A DNA stretch of 64,000 bases from Verrucomicrobiota bacterium (GTDB taxonomy: Bacteria; Verrucomicrobiota; Verrucomicrobiia; Limisphaerales; Pedosphaeraceae), in NCBI GenBank assembly GCA_021325145.1, contig JAJPHR010000103.1:1-64000 (forward strand). The letters run 5' to 3'. The notes under the pieces are model-generated. The model made no database searches. It had not been told where the DNA came from and saw only the letters and a program-made list of their open reading frames with translations. Within the stretch, counting starts at the first letter, position 1. The number at the start of each line of letters is the position of its first letter. The position numbers were made by a program, and so were the translations under genes. This document shows positions 22,774 to 31,382 of the stretch, piece after piece.

Positions 22774-25700
22774 ACCGTTGTTTCCTGCGCTGTCTTGTTT
22801 CGCCAGGGCGATAAAAGATTCAACATCGCCGGCAGGAACGTTAAGCCGGCAATCATGCAAGTAGCCACTCCCATGGCCATCACTTCGCCCAGGCTTTGGA
22901 TCCCCTGGTGTTTGGCCAGAATAAGGCTGCCAAAACCGGAGATCGTCGTCAGGCCGGAAATGAAAACCGCCTTGCCGGTGCTTTTCGCGAGAATGCTGGG
23001 ATTCTTCTCCTCCGCAAAACGGTTGAGAATATGAATGCCATTGGTGACGCCGATGCCAATGACCAGCGGCAGCGTCATGATGTTCGCCGGGTTGAAAGGG
23101 ATGTCGAACAGCCCCATCAATCCGCCCAGCCAGATCGAGCCCACGCCAACCGGCAACAGTGACAGAATCACAGAGGAAATCGTGCGGAAGTGAATCAACA
23201 CCATGATGATGATCGCGCCCAGCGCATACCAGGCGGCTTGTTGATAACTGTCCTTCAGCAAGGTGGTGTATTCATAGAGTTGAACGGGCGTGCCGGTGAC
23301 ATTTGAATCCACCGTCCGCAACGCCTCGACGAATTCCTTCTGCTTGTCGTGCTGCCAGATGTCCTCCTTCGGATAGACCTGCAGCAGATATTTGCCCGTC
23401 ACGCCGATGAATCGATTCCGCAACGCCGGCGGCAAATCCTCGATGCGCAACCGCTCGCGATTGTCCTGCTCCTGCAACGCCTGGAACGTGTCGTGGACAT
23501 CGTTGAACAAGGCTTGCTGGAAGGAGGCCAGTTTTTCAGCAGCGAGTTCGGTATCGCCTTTGAGCATCTGCTTGCGAAGTTCGTTGATCGAGGAACGCAA
23601 GGAGAGGAGTTGTTTGGGCAGCGTGGTCAATTCCTGCGGATAGGAGTTCAGCAGCAGGGCCTGGTTTTCGCTGGCCACTGCTTGCTGTGGGTCCCCGGGT
23701 GGATCGGAGGATTCCGGCGGACGGACGACGGCGGACGGGGCCTGAAGGATCCGATTCAAATCCGCTATGAGGGCGTGTTCCAGCTCCGGGTTTGGACCAT
23801 TGGTGTAACCGTTCAGCAAATCGCGCGTATTGTCCGAAAGCTCGGCGCAAACGCGGCGCGAAACATGATCCGCAGCGGCCGGTTGCTTCAATTTGGCGGC
23901 AAATGATTCCAGGTCGGTGATGTCGCCGTCTGAGAACGAGGGCGGGCCGTCATGTGCCACAGCATCCGCCGCGGCGCCCATGTATCCGTAGGTGGAATAG
24001 AGTGTTGCGCTTAGTTGTTCCAGTCTCACGGGGGCTGGATCCGCCGGGGAGAAATGAATGGGGGCGATCTCCCGCTTGATCTCGCCGATCAATTCAAGTT
24101 GTTTCGATTGGTCGCCGATCAGCCGCGGCGCCATGGATTCGACTTCGGACACCACCGGCAGCTTTTTCAAACGCTCCTCCAGCTCCACGGCTTTCTCCGG
24201 CGTATCGGCGACCACACAGCCGAAAATGACGGACTTGGGCGTGGAATCGATCAGCTTTTTTTCGAATACCACGGCGGGCAGTCCCTTGGATTGCATGTTG
24301 AGCAGGTCGTAGTCGAAAAATACGCGATGGAATTTCGTCAGCGCCAAGGCGCTGAGGGCCAGGGTGATCAATGCGACCGTCACGGGCCGATGCAGCCAGA
24401 TGCCTTCAAGGCGCGCGCGGACGCTGGGCTTGGCGGCTTGCTCGTGGTCGATCACATTTTGACGCCCATGGAAGAGCAGCACCGGCAGCAGAGTGAGCAT
24501 GGGCACAAGGCAGATCAACATCCCGCCGCCGCAGATAATGCCCATTTCCTGGATGCCCTTGAAATCGGTCAACCACATGGCCAGGAAGGCTGCCGACGTG
24601 GTCAGCGCGCCCGTAAAGACGCCCTGTCCTGTGAAAACAATTGCCTTGCGCATGGCCGCCTCCTCCGTGCGGCCCAACCGCAATTCCTCTTCATAGCGCG
24701 TGATCAAGTGAACGCCGAAATCGATGGCCAGCCCGATGAGAATCGGCATGAAGGTGATGGTCAGGATGTTCAGATGCCCGACCACGAGCGTGGTGAACGC
24801 CAGCGTATAACCGAGGCCGATCAAAAGGCAGAGCGTCGCCTTGAGCGGCCGGCCGGTTTCCTGGTAGCCGTAGATGAAAATCAACGCGCAGACGACCAGG
24901 GAAACGATGCTGGCCACGGTGGAATCCTTTTGGGATTGCTTCAACTCATCATGTTCCAACACGGGCTCACCGGTGACACCGACGTTCAACCCGGGCACTT
25001 CGCGGCTGGTTTGGACCACCAGCTCCCGCAACTTTTCGACGGCGTCGTCGTTCTTATCCTCCGACTTCGCCTGCGCGGTCACCAGATAGATCCGGCCCTT
25101 GGCGTAAGTGATATAGACATCGTCGTCCCCCGCGCCGAACAAGGCCGTCAGGCCGGGCGAAGGCGGGGTGCCGGGCCGTTGCAGGCTGGCGGCGGCTTCC
25201 TTGACGATTCGTTCCAGCATCGGCACGGCCTTTACCAGGGCGTCATTCTCCGCATTGGCCTCGCGTTTGGCATGCAGGAACTGCGAGTTGACCATCGCGA
25301 AAAGCGAGTTGAGGTTGGTTGCCTGCGTGAAGCGCTCTATGAACGGAAGATAGTTCCCCAGCGTGGTCCGCAAATCGACTAGGTTCGTCTCCGGCACGAA
25401 CAGCAACGCCTTGCGCCCCAGCATGTTGAAATCGTGCTTGTACAGCACGTCCGTGAACAGGTTGGTTTCAGCTTCGAGCTTGGCGCCGAGGCGTTCCACG
25501 AATTGCCGGTTCTTGCCGGGATCCTCGCTCTCCACCACCACCACCAAATCGTCCTGGGCGGGAAACTCCTTTTTGAGTTTTAGGAAATTTTGATGATATT
25601 TTTTTTCGGATCCGACCAGGTTGTCGCGGCTCGGATCGAACTTCAAATTGAAGCAGGTATAAAGGACGCAGAGGCCGAAAAGGGCGATCTGTGGCCACAA

Positions 25701-25781
25701 AAATAACCAGCGACGCCGCGTGACGGCATCGGCCAGCCGGCCCAAAACCCGGCCAAAAAATGTCTCAGACAGCGACTTCAT
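22713..25781 (-). CDS. MMPL/RND-family lipid exporter, HpnN-like
   Basis: A 1022-residue inner-membrane protein with the duplicated RND layout: a membrane segment near residue 30, a periplasmic loop, a bundle of helices ('TFMPILIGLAIDFGVHLITRYEEE'-like region near 350), a second periplasmic loop of about 400 residues, and a second bundle containing 'IGIGVTNGIHILNRFAEE'. The GxxxDxG-type motif of the first half (GLAIDFG) is intact while the second half has GIGVTNG. Family members move hopanoids or other lipids from the inner membrane to the periplasm or outer membrane, driven by protons. It lies upstream of the Mla genes on the same strand but 312 bases away, so separate transcription is likely. 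Substrate unproven. Confidence 0.85.
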   Translation of the reverse strand: MKSLSETFFGRVLGRLADAVTRRRWLFLWPQIALFGLCVLYTCFNLKFDPSRDNLVGSEKKYHQNFLKLKKEFPAQDDLVVVVESEDPGKNRQFVERLGAKLEAETNLFTDVLYKHDFNMLGRKALLFVPETNLVDLRTTLGNYLPFIERFTQATNLNSLFAMVNSQFLHAKREANAENDALVKAVPMLERIVKEAAASLQRPGTPPSPGLTALFGAGDDDVYITYAKGRIYLVTAQAKSEDKNDDAVEKLRELVVQTSREVPGLNVGVTGEPVLEHDELKQSQKDSTVASIVSLVVCALIFIYGYQETGRPLKATLCLLIGLGYTLAFTTLVVGHLNILTITFMPILIGLAIDFGVHLITRYEEELRLGRTEEAAMRKAIVFTGQGVFTGALTTSAAFLAMWLTDFKGIQEMGIICGGGMLICLVPMLTLLPVLLFHGRQNVIDHEQAAKPSVRARLEGIWLHRPVTVALITLALSALALTKFHRVFFDYDLLNMQSKGLPAVVFEKKLIDSTPKSVIFGCVVADTPEKAVELEERLKKLPVVSEVESMAPRLIGDQSKQLELIGEIKREIAPIHFSPADPAPVRLEQLSATLYSTYGYMGAAADAVAHDGPPSFSDGDITDLESFAAKLKQPAAADHVSRRVCAELSDNTRDLLNGYTNGPNPELEHALIADLNRILQAPSAVVRPPESSDPPGDPQQAVASENQALLLNSYPQELTTLPKQLLSLRSSINELRKQMLKGDTELAAEKLASFQQALFNDVHDTFQALQEQDNRERLRIEDLPPALRNRFIGVTGKYLLQVYPKEDIWQHDKQKEFVEALRTVDSNVTGTPVQLYEYTTLLKDSYQQAAWYALGAIIIMVLIHFRTISSVILSLLPVGVGSIWLGGLMGLFDIPFNPANIMTLPLVIGIGVTNGIHILNRFAEEKNPSILAKSTGKAVFISGLTTISGFGSLILAKHQGIQSLGEVMAMGVATCMIAGLTFLPAMLNLLSPWRNKTAQETTVKKQPSGDNARSTLGREEPR
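22731..22773 (+). terminator. Intrinsic terminator-like hairpin with T-run
   Basis: ACCCAGTG (22731-22738) pairs perfectly with CACTGGGT (22757-22764); inside, CGAT pairs with ATCG after a single mismatch, and TGTTTTTTT follows immediately. The shape is that of a plus-strand Rho-independent terminator. It overlaps minus-strand codons near the end of the exporter gene, so chance cannot be excluded. Confidence 0.5.
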
Positions 25782-25843
25782 TGGTAATTCGTCCTGTCAG
25801 GAAGCCGGCGAATGGCGCGGCAATTCTTCTTTGAATGGACCGG

Positions 25844-25880
25844 CCCCTCACCCTGGCCATCGTCCCCGGGAAAGGGTTAA
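25844..25880. repeat. Degenerate CCTCACCCTGGCC-type intergenic repeat, copy 2
   Basis: The 13-base core CCTCACCCTGGCC (25846-25858) is identical to that at 2021-2033 and is again followed at the same distance by a G-rich arm (CCCCGGGAAAGGG). It lies in the intergenic space between the exporter and YebC genes. Confidence 0.5.
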
Positions 25881-25957
25881 GGTGACGGCCGGGCTGCCTT
25901 CGCTTCGCGCAAACATGCGGAACGCAGTTCACGCCAGGGCGATGCCGTTGGTGATCG

Positions 25958-26689
25958 TCACGCGCCATGCGGGAACTCGGCATTGGAATAGATTTCCTTC
26001 ACGTCCTCGTGGTCTTCGAGGAGATCGATGAGCTTGCTCACTGCTGCCGCCGCCGAATCGGCCAACGGCACGGTAACGGCGGGCAGGTAGGTGATTTCCG
26101 CGGAAGCGGGTTTGATACCTTTGGCTTCGAGTTGTTTGTGCACCGCCTCGAAATGCGCCGGGTCAGTCAGTATCTCGTAGCCCTCCGCCTCGGCCTTGAA
26201 ATCCTCGGCGCCGGCTTCCAGCGCCACTTCCATCACCTGGTCTTCATTGGCGCCCTCGCGTGGGATGATGATTTGCCCCTTGCGTTGGAAGAGCCGGGTC
26301 ACTGATCCGGCGGTGGCGATGGTTCCGCCGTTCTTTGTGAGCAGGCTCCTGATTTCGGCGGCGGTTCGGTTGCGATTGTCCGTGCTCAACTCCATCAGCA
26401 TGGCGACGCCATGCGGGCCGTACACTTCGTAGGTCAGGTCTTCGAAGTTGCCCGTTTCGCCGCCGCCGGTGCCTTTTTTGATCGCGCGCTCGATGTTGTC
26501 ATTGGGCATGTTTGCGCTGCGGCACTTGAGCAGGACCATCCGCAGCCGCGGGTTCATGTCCGGGTCGCCGCCGCCGATCTTGGCGGCGATGGAAATTTCC
26601 TTCGCCAGTTTGGCAAAAATCTTGCCGCGCTTGGCGTCAATCGCGCCCTTGAAATGCTTTACCTTCGCCCATTTGCTGTGGCCGGCCAT
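25958..26689 (-). CDS. YebC/PmpR (TACO1) family protein
   Basis: A 243-residue cytoplasmic protein beginning MAGHSKWAKVKHFKGA, the invariant start of the YebC family. Further family blocks are 'DAKRGKIFAKLAKEI', 'NMPNDNIERAIKKG', 'YEVYGPHGVAMLMELSTDNRNRTAAEIR' and the GxxxxxxxVxxLF-like 'GSVTRLFQRKG'. Members were annotated as transcription regulators; recent work links YebC and TACO1 to translation of proline stretches. Length is standard. Its genomic neighbours here give no further clue (no ruvC or ruvAB next to it). Confidence 0.95.
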   Translation of the reverse strand: MAGHSKWAKVKHFKGAIDAKRGKIFAKLAKEISIAAKIGGGDPDMNPRLRMVLLKCRSANMPNDNIERAIKKGTGGGETGNFEDLTYEVYGPHGVAMLMELSTDNRNRTAAEIRSLLTKNGGTIATAGSVTRLFQRKGQIIIPREGANEDQVMEVALEAGAEDFKAEAEGYEILTDPAHFEAVHKQLEAKGIKPASAEITYLPAVTVPLADSAAAAVSKLIDLLEDHEDVKEIYSNAEFPHGA

Positions 26690-26820
26690 AAAAAATTATC
26701 GTTCTGCTTTACGAATCATGGTTCGTTCCCGAGCCTAGCAAGCTTTGTCGGTACAAGGCCAGACTTTCTCCCAAGCCGCTTCGACACGGCTGATGGCAGG
26801 GGCATCGCGCTGCAATGTCC

Positions 26821-26891
26821 CCGCCCGCGTGCAGCGGGCGGAAGGATTTGTTGAAGCCTTGCGAGCCTTCAATCGCGCCGCTGACGGCGCG
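26821..26891. repeat. Cluster of short GC-rich palindromes
   Basis: CCGCCCGC-gtgca-GCGGGCGG (26821-26841) and CGCGCCG-ctga-CGGCGCG (26874-26891) form two stable hairpins in the 267-base gap between the YebC and YbjQ-like genes. They resemble the small palindromes of the 30-31 kb REP region in style, not in exact sequence. No coding sequence or T-run accompanies them. Confidence 0.45.
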
Positions 26892-26956
26892 GCGCGCCGT
26901 CCCTGCCCAACAGCAACGGCCAAAGCGAAATATCTATAACTGGAAACGCGGAAAAC

Positions 26957-27295
26957 TCAACCCGCAGTTTCCACGAAAACCGCCGTCCCATAGCAAAGCA
27001 CCTCCGTGATGCCCGCGTCGATCTCCGTGGCATCGTAACGGACTCCAATGACCGCGTTCGCGCCCAACTCGCCCGCGTGCGCCAGCATGAGCTGAAACGC
27101 CTCCTGCCGCGCCTGTTCGCAGAGCGTCGTGTAAATGGAAATGTTCCCCCCGAAAATGCTTTGGATGCGCGCGCCGAAATTACCAACGATCGACCGTGAC
27201 CGCACGATAATGCCCCGCACCACGCCGAACGACTTGAGAATCCGGTAACCCGGCAGATCGAACCCGGTGGTGGTCAAAGCGTGTGTATTGCTCAT
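26957..27295 (-). CDS. YbjQ/UPF0145 family protein
   Basis: A 112-residue protein of the YbjQ family. The ATG at 27295 is preferred; an upstream GTG at 27319 would add eight residues. Typical blocks are 'GYRILKSFGVVRGIIVRSRSI', the helix 'ARQEAFQLMLAHAGELGANAVIGVRYDATEI' and a C-terminal strand 'EVLCYGTAVFVE'. The family forms pentamers or larger rings and has been called heavy-metal-binding, but its physiological role is unknown. Confidence 0.85.
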   Translation of the reverse strand: MSNTHALTTTGFDLPGYRILKSFGVVRGIIVRSRSIVGNFGARIQSIFGGNISIYTTLCEQARQEAFQLMLAHAGELGANAVIGVRYDATEIDAGITEVLCYGTAVFVETAG

Positions 27296-27429
27296 CGTGA
27301 CTGATTGAACACGAACCACCAGCGCAGCCGCAAGCAGGTTGTTTCATCTTGTTCTGCTTTTCGCCTTAGCCCAACCATTGTTCCCAGATTGGTCCTCTCA
27401 ACCATGCCTTAAGGGCTGCTTTTGCCGCT

Positions 27430-27792
27430 CTACCAGTCGCGCCACTCACTGGCCGGGCCTTCTCCGCCGCCATATTTCGTTGGATCGAGGCCAGCCGCCG
27501 CTGCCACGATGTTGCAAAGCTCACACAAATCTTCGCGCTCGCCCGTTTCAATGAGGCTCGGGTCGTCGTCATTTAGGGCATTGAGCGCTTCTACAGCCTC
27601 TTGGAAACAATCGAGCTTGCTCCGTTCCGGCGCATTCTCGCCCAGGGCTGCAAGCTTTTCGATGAGTTGGTCGAATACAGTCTCAAAAGCAGCACAAGCT
27701 TCGGCGGTATACTGTTCCATCCCGCTTTGCCTCCAGCGCCCGAACGGATAGGTTCCCTTCGTTGTGGATAATTTTTCCAGGTAGCCGTCCAT
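27430..27792 (-). CDS. Small acidic protein of unknown function
   Basis: A 120-residue cytoplasmic protein starting at the ATG at 27792; the frame stays open far upstream only because it runs antisense-shifted through the sugar kinase gene. It begins MDGYLEKLSTT and ends GEGPASEWRDW. The middle is helical and acidic (ETVFDQLIEKLAAL, LNALNDDDPSLIETGEREDLCELC). The layout (helical acidic, conserved-looking EWRDW end) recalls small proteins that occur scattered in soil bacteria and are sometimes toxin-immunity-like, but I cannot name a family. It lies 23 bases downstream of the sugar kinase stop and may be cotranscribed. Confidence 0.65.
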   Translation of the reverse strand: MDGYLEKLSTTKGTYPFGRWRQSGMEQYTAEACAAFETVFDQLIEKLAALGENAPERSKLDCFQEAVEALNALNDDDPSLIETGEREDLCELCNIVAAAAGLDPTKYGGGEGPASEWRDW

Positions 27793-27815
27793 AAATGATG
27801 AAGACCGACCTGGAG

Positions 27816-28952
27816 CTAACGTTGAATCCGCGCGGACCCGCCTTTCGCCAGTGCCTTGACTTGCTCCAGCGTGGCCATCGTGGTGTCGCCGGGGAAAGTG
27901 GTGATCAACGCGCCATGGGCCCAGCCGAGTCGCACGGCTTCTTCGGGGGATTCGCCCGCGAGCAGGCCGTAGAAAAAGCCCGCCGCATAACCATCGCCGC
28001 CGCCGACGCGGTCGATCACATCCAATTCCATGGTGGGCGCCTGGTACATTTGCCCGTTCATCCAAGCCACGGCGCTCCAACTGTGATGGTTCGTTGAGTG
28101 GACCTCGCGCAAGGTCGTGGCGACCACTTTGATTTGCGGATGCTTTTTGCGGACGTTGCCCATCATGCTCTCGAAGGCGGAGGGGTCCAATTTGGATTTG
28201 GCGGTCACTTCCGGGCCGGGAATGCCCAGGCCCAATTGCAGGTCCTCCTCGTTTCCGACCAGCACATCCACGTTTTTCACGATGCGGTCGAGCACGGCGA
28301 CGGCGCGTTCGTGGCCGCCGGAAATGTTCCACAGCTTCGCGCGGTAATTGAGGTCGAACGAGACGATGGCGCCCGCGGCCTTCGCGGCTTGCATGCCATC
28401 GATGATGACTTCGGGAGTCGTCGCGGAAAGCGCCGCGAAGATGCCGCCGCTGTGAAACCAGCGCACGCCGCCGGCGAAAATATCCTTCCAGACGAAATCG
28501 CCGGGCTTGAGTTGGGCGGCGGCTTCGTTGCAGCGGTTGTAAAAGACCACTGGCGCGCGCACGCCGTGGCCCTGGTCGCTATAAACCGTGGCCATGTTGG
28601 GGCCATTGACGCCGTCGTGCTTGAAATGTTTGTAAAAAGGCGTGACGCCCATTGCCCGCACGCGCTCGGCGATGAGGTCGCCGATCGGGTAATCCACCAT
28701 CGCGCTCGCAATGGCCGTCTTCATGCGGAAGCAATCGGACAGGTTCGCGGCCACATTGAATTCCCCGCCGCTGACGTGGATGTGGCATTCAGTGGCCTTG
28801 CGAAACGGGATGATGCCCGGATCAAGTCGGTGGATGAGCGCGCCGAGCGACACGAAATCCAGCGCGCCGCTCGGCGGAATGTTCAAGCCCTGCTTCGCTG
28901 TTGCTTCCTTCTGGTCCCGGGCTTTCTGTGGTTGCGATTGTTGTTTAGGCAT
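27816..28952 (-). CDS. kdgK: PfkB-family sugar kinase, probably 2-keto-3-deoxygluconate kinase
   Basis: A 378-residue ribokinase-fold enzyme. Family blocks: 'HVSGGEFNVAANLSDCF' near the N-terminus (substrate GG motif), 'FDLNYRAKLW' and 'VDVLVGNEEDLQLGLG' in the middle, and the ATP/anion-hole motif DRVGGGDGYAAGF near residue 320, whose Asp is the catalytic base (DTVGAGD in most relatives). 'GVTPFYKHFKHDGVNGPNMATVYSDQG' fits KDG kinases of uronate breakdown, giving KDPG for cleavage to pyruvate and glyceraldehyde 3-phosphate. The Gln/Lys-rich first 25 residues are an unusual extension. The gene would suit use of pectin or alginate sugars, but the aldolase is not nearby, so the substrate remains moderately uncertain. 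Confidence 0.78.
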   Translation of the reverse strand: MPKQQSQPQKARDQKEATAKQGLNIPPSGALDFVSLGALIHRLDPGIIPFRKATECHIHVSGGEFNVAANLSDCFRMKTAIASAMVDYPIGDLIAERVRAMGVTPFYKHFKHDGVNGPNMATVYSDQGHGVRAPVVFYNRCNEAAAQLKPGDFVWKDIFAGGVRWFHSGGIFAALSATTPEVIIDGMQAAKAAGAIVSFDLNYRAKLWNISGGHERAVAVLDRIVKNVDVLVGNEEDLQLGLGIPGPEVTAKSKLDPSAFESMMGNVRKKHPQIKVVATTLREVHSTNHHSWSAVAWMNGQMYQAPTMELDVIDRVGGGDGYAAGFFYGLLAGESPEEAVRLGWAHGALITTFPGDTTMATLEQVKALAKGGSARIQR

Positions 28953-29040
28953 AAAATTTTGTGAGTTGAGAATACAACCTGAATCGAATCAGGAAAGCGC
29001 GAAATCCGAAATCGGGTCACCGCCCCGTTCTCCCGCTCGC

Positions 29041-30147
29041 TCAGCTATTCTTCACAAACATTTTCCCCGGCAACTGGCGGACGAGGCGTTTCATTTCCAG
29101 ACCAAGCAGGGCGACGGATACAGCCGAACTCGGCAAACCGCTGCGCCGGATGACTTCGTCGATGTTCGATTCCTCATTGCTCAAGGTATCATAGACCTTT
29201 TGTTCGTTCTCGGAGAGGTTGAGCGCGGGGAGCACGCCGGTTTCGCTCGCGCCCGGCGGGCGGTTGCTGGCGGGGAAGAGGTATTCGAACTCGCTTAAAA
29301 TGTCCTCGGCGCCTTCACAGAGTTTCGCGCCTTTTTTGATGAGTTCGTGACAACCTTTGCTGCGCGGGGAATCGATGCGTCCTGGAACGGCGAATACCTG
29401 GCGGCCTTGCTCGACGGCCATGTTCGCGGTAATGAGCGCGCCGCTGGTGAGGTTTGCCTCAACCACGACGGTGCCGAGCGTCATGCCGGCGACGATGCGG
29501 TTGCGGATGGGAAAGGATTGTTTGTCCGCCGGACGGTTGAAGGGAAATTGCGTGATCACCGCGCCGTTCGTGGCGATGCGTTCAAACAGTTCCGCGTTCT
29601 CGGGCGGGAATACCAGGTTGATGCCTGTGCCCAGCACCGCCACGGTGCGGCCCTTGGCGCTCAACGCGCCCTGATGCGCGGCGGTGTCGATGCCGCGCGC
29701 GCCGCCGCTCACGACCGTTACGCCGACGTAGGCGAGTTGATAGGCGAGCTTGCGCGCGACTTCCAGGCCGTAATGCGTGGTCATCCGCGAGCCGACCATG
29801 GCCACCGCGTTCTTATCCTTCGCGTTGAGCCGACCCTTCACGTAGAGCACGATGGGCGGATCGTAAATCTGCTTCAGCAGTTCCGGGTAATCCTCGTCCG
29901 ACTGAATCAGCACGTGGCAGCCGAATTCCCCGATGCGTTTGAGTTCGCCGCTCAGATCGACGGTTTTCTCCCAATTCGTAATGGCCTCCGCCGTGTCCGC
30001 GCCAATGCCCCGCACGCGTTGCAGTTCAGACCGGGAAGCCTGCAAGATGGCTGGCGCCTCGCCGAAATGCTCGAGCAATTGCCGCACCCGCACGGGGCCG
30101 ACGTGCTCGATGAGATTCAGCGCCACCAAAGCTTCGCGAGAGTCCAT
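29041..30147 (-). CDS. dprA: DNA-processing protein DprA
   Basis: A 368-residue DprA/Smf protein that loads RecA onto incoming single-stranded DNA during transformation. A short N-terminal helix-hairpin-helix region (GPVRVRQLLEHFG, VRGIGADTAEAI) precedes the Rossmann-like core with 'MVGSRMTTHYG', 'VSGGARGIDTAAHQGAL', 'GTGINLVFPPEN', 'FPIRNRIVAGM' and 'VVEANLTSGALITA'. A C-terminal winged-helix domain (NIDEVIRRSGLPSSAVSVALLGLEMKRL-type helix-turn-helix) completes the usual length. Its presence with pseudopilins would be compatible with natural competence, although other com genes are not in view. Confidence 0.95.
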   Translation of the reverse strand: MDSREALVALNLIEHVGPVRVRQLLEHFGEAPAILQASRSELQRVRGIGADTAEAITNWEKTVDLSGELKRIGEFGCHVLIQSDEDYPELLKQIYDPPIVLYVKGRLNAKDKNAVAMVGSRMTTHYGLEVARKLAYQLAYVGVTVVSGGARGIDTAAHQGALSAKGRTVAVLGTGINLVFPPENAELFERIATNGAVITQFPFNRPADKQSFPIRNRIVAGMTLGTVVVEANLTSGALITANMAVEQGRQVFAVPGRIDSPRSKGCHELIKKGAKLCEGAEDILSEFEYLFPASNRPPGASETGVLPALNLSENEQKVYDTLSNEESNIDEVIRRSGLPSSAVSVALLGLEMKRLVRQLPGKMFVKNS

Positions 30148-30204
30148 GATGGGTGTGCATAGCGGATTTTACCCGCGAAGGCAACTCAACAGCAAATGTG
30201 GACC

Positions 30205-30541
30205 GGGCTTTCAGCCCTGAAACGTCCGCGTTCGGGACGGGCCCAAGGCCCAATTCATACCAGCCTGGGCTAACGGCCCAGGTAGTCGACGCAAAAAACC
30301 GGAGAGCGCCAACGGCGCGGTTCATTGATCGGGCATTGGTTGGGTTGCGATGATCCGTGGCATTCGAATGGTCCGTTGGGTCGGGCTTTCACCCTTGTGG
30401 TGTTTTTGCGGCGGATTCCTGGGGCGTTGCCCCAGGCTGGTATGGGGCCACGCCTTTGGCGCTCCCGATTTGCTTGCGCCGCCGTACTTGGGCCGATGGG
30501 CAGGTGGTGTGAGGCGCGACGTTGGCGCTTACCTAATTAGC
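30205..30541. repeat. REP-like palindrome cluster, copy A (left flank of the transposase gene)
   Basis: About 340 bases made of consecutive small palindromes: GGGCT-ttc-AGCCC (30205-30217), CCTGGGC-taacg-GCCCAGG (30264-30282), GCGCC-aac-GGCGC (30306-30318) and CCTGGGG-cgttg-CCCCAGG (30418-30436), joined by unpaired sequence. The stretch from about 30239 to 30541 is repeated almost base for base at 31010-31319. It directly abuts the 3' end of the transposase gene. Confidence 0.85.
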
Positions 30542-30994
30542 TCAGTCCCACACGTAGGCTTCGTCGAATTCGACGCCGTATTTTTTCAGGAACATGCGAA
30601 ACTCCTCTTGGAATGTTCGCTTTTGGTGGTGCTTCTCCTGATCGTCAATGTAAGCGCAAAGGGAAGGCAAATCCGTCGGGCCGATGGAGAAGCAGCCGTA
30701 GCCGCGTTGCCACGAAAAAGTTGCGAGGTCGGGCGATTGGGTTTTGAGCCATTTGGAGGACGCGGTTTTGAGGTTTTCCATCAGGTCGGCAACGGTAAGG
30801 GTGCGGGAGAGGCGAATGGCCAGATGCACGTGATCAGCCACGCCGCCCGCCCGGTAACATTCGCAGTCGGCATTGCGCGCGACAGTTGCCAGGTAGGCGT
30901 GGAGTTTGGGCCTCGTGGCGGGGTCGAGCAAGGAGCGGCGTTCTCGGGTGCTGAAGATGACATGCAGGATAACGAGGCTCAATGATTGCGGCAT
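30542..30994 (-). CDS. IS200-like Y1 transposase, REP-associated (RAYT-type)
   Basis: A 150-residue HUH-type single-strand DNA transposase. The ATG at 30994 opens MPQSLSLVILHVIFSTRERR; the longer open frame upstream reads through repeat DNA and is not coding. The HUH pair is in 'VADHVHLAI', and the candidate catalytic tyrosine in 'CAYIDDQEKHH', followed by the usual 'F..EF..FLKKYGVEFDEAYVW' end. Such enzymes cut and join hairpin-bearing single strands; those flanked by REP palindromes are thought to spread or maintain them. Both flanks here are near-identical palindrome clusters, so gene and repeats form one unit of about 770 bases. Confidence 0.9.
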   Translation of the reverse strand: MPQSLSLVILHVIFSTRERRSLLDPATRPKLHAYLATVARNADCECYRAGGVADHVHLAIRLSRTLTVADLMENLKTASSKWLKTQSPDLATFSWQRGYGCFSIGPTDLPSLCAYIDDQEKHHQKRTFQEEFRMFLKKYGVEFDEAYVWD

Positions 30995-31009
30995 GGCGGG
31001 TATCATGGG

Positions 31010-31319
31010 CCAAAGGCCCAATTCATACCAGCCTGGGCTGAAGGCCCAGGTAATCGGCGCAAAGAACCATGAGCGCCAACGGCGCGGTTCATTGATCGGG
31101 CATTGGTTGGGTTGCGATGATCCGTGGCATTTGGATGGTCCGTCAGGCCGGGCTTTCAGCCCTTGTGGTGTTTTTGCGGCATGAAACCTGGGGCGTTGCC
31201 CCAGGCTGGTATGGGGCCGCGCCTTTGGCGCTTCCGATTTGCTTGCGGCGCCGTACTTGGGTCGATGGGGAAGGTGGTGTGAGGCGCAACGTTGGCTCTG
31301 GCCTTGGCAAATCAATTTC
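31010..31319. repeat. REP-like palindrome cluster, copy B (right flank of the transposase gene)
   Basis: A second copy of the 30239-30541 cluster in the same orientation, including CCTGGGC-tgaag-GCCCAGG (31032-31050), the GCGCC-aac-GGCGC hairpin and the CCTGGGG/CCCCAGG hairpin. Differences from copy A are scattered substitutions and a diverged last 25 bases. Confidence 0.85.
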
Positions 31320-31382
31320 ACACGTAGGCTTCGTCGAATTAGACGCCGTATTTTTTCAGGAACATGCGAAGTTCGCCTTGAA
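31320..31382 (-). pseudogene. Decayed 3' remnant of a second copy of the transposase gene
   Basis: Some 60 bases after copy B match the last 20 codons of the intact transposase gene (30547-30609) in the same orientation, but the codon for Glu in YGVEF has become TAA and the rest of the gene is missing. It ends abruptly at the start of partial repeat copy C, indicating an internal deletion in a former tandem unit. Confidence 0.8.

Noticed and set aside
24015..25382. 455-residue plus-strand frame opposite the MMPL exporter
   Set aside because: Gln/His/Gly/Arg-rich and without motifs, while the minus strand shows a complete RND protein.
27793..28332. N-terminal extension of the small acidic protein through the sugar kinase gene
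   Set aside because: This part overlaps the kinase in another frame and reads as Arg-rich shadow sequence; the ATG at 27792 begins the plausible protein.
30995..31321. N-terminal 109-residue extension of the transposase
   Set aside because: It is translated repeat DNA (copy B palindromes); the IS200-like fold starts at the ATG at 30994.
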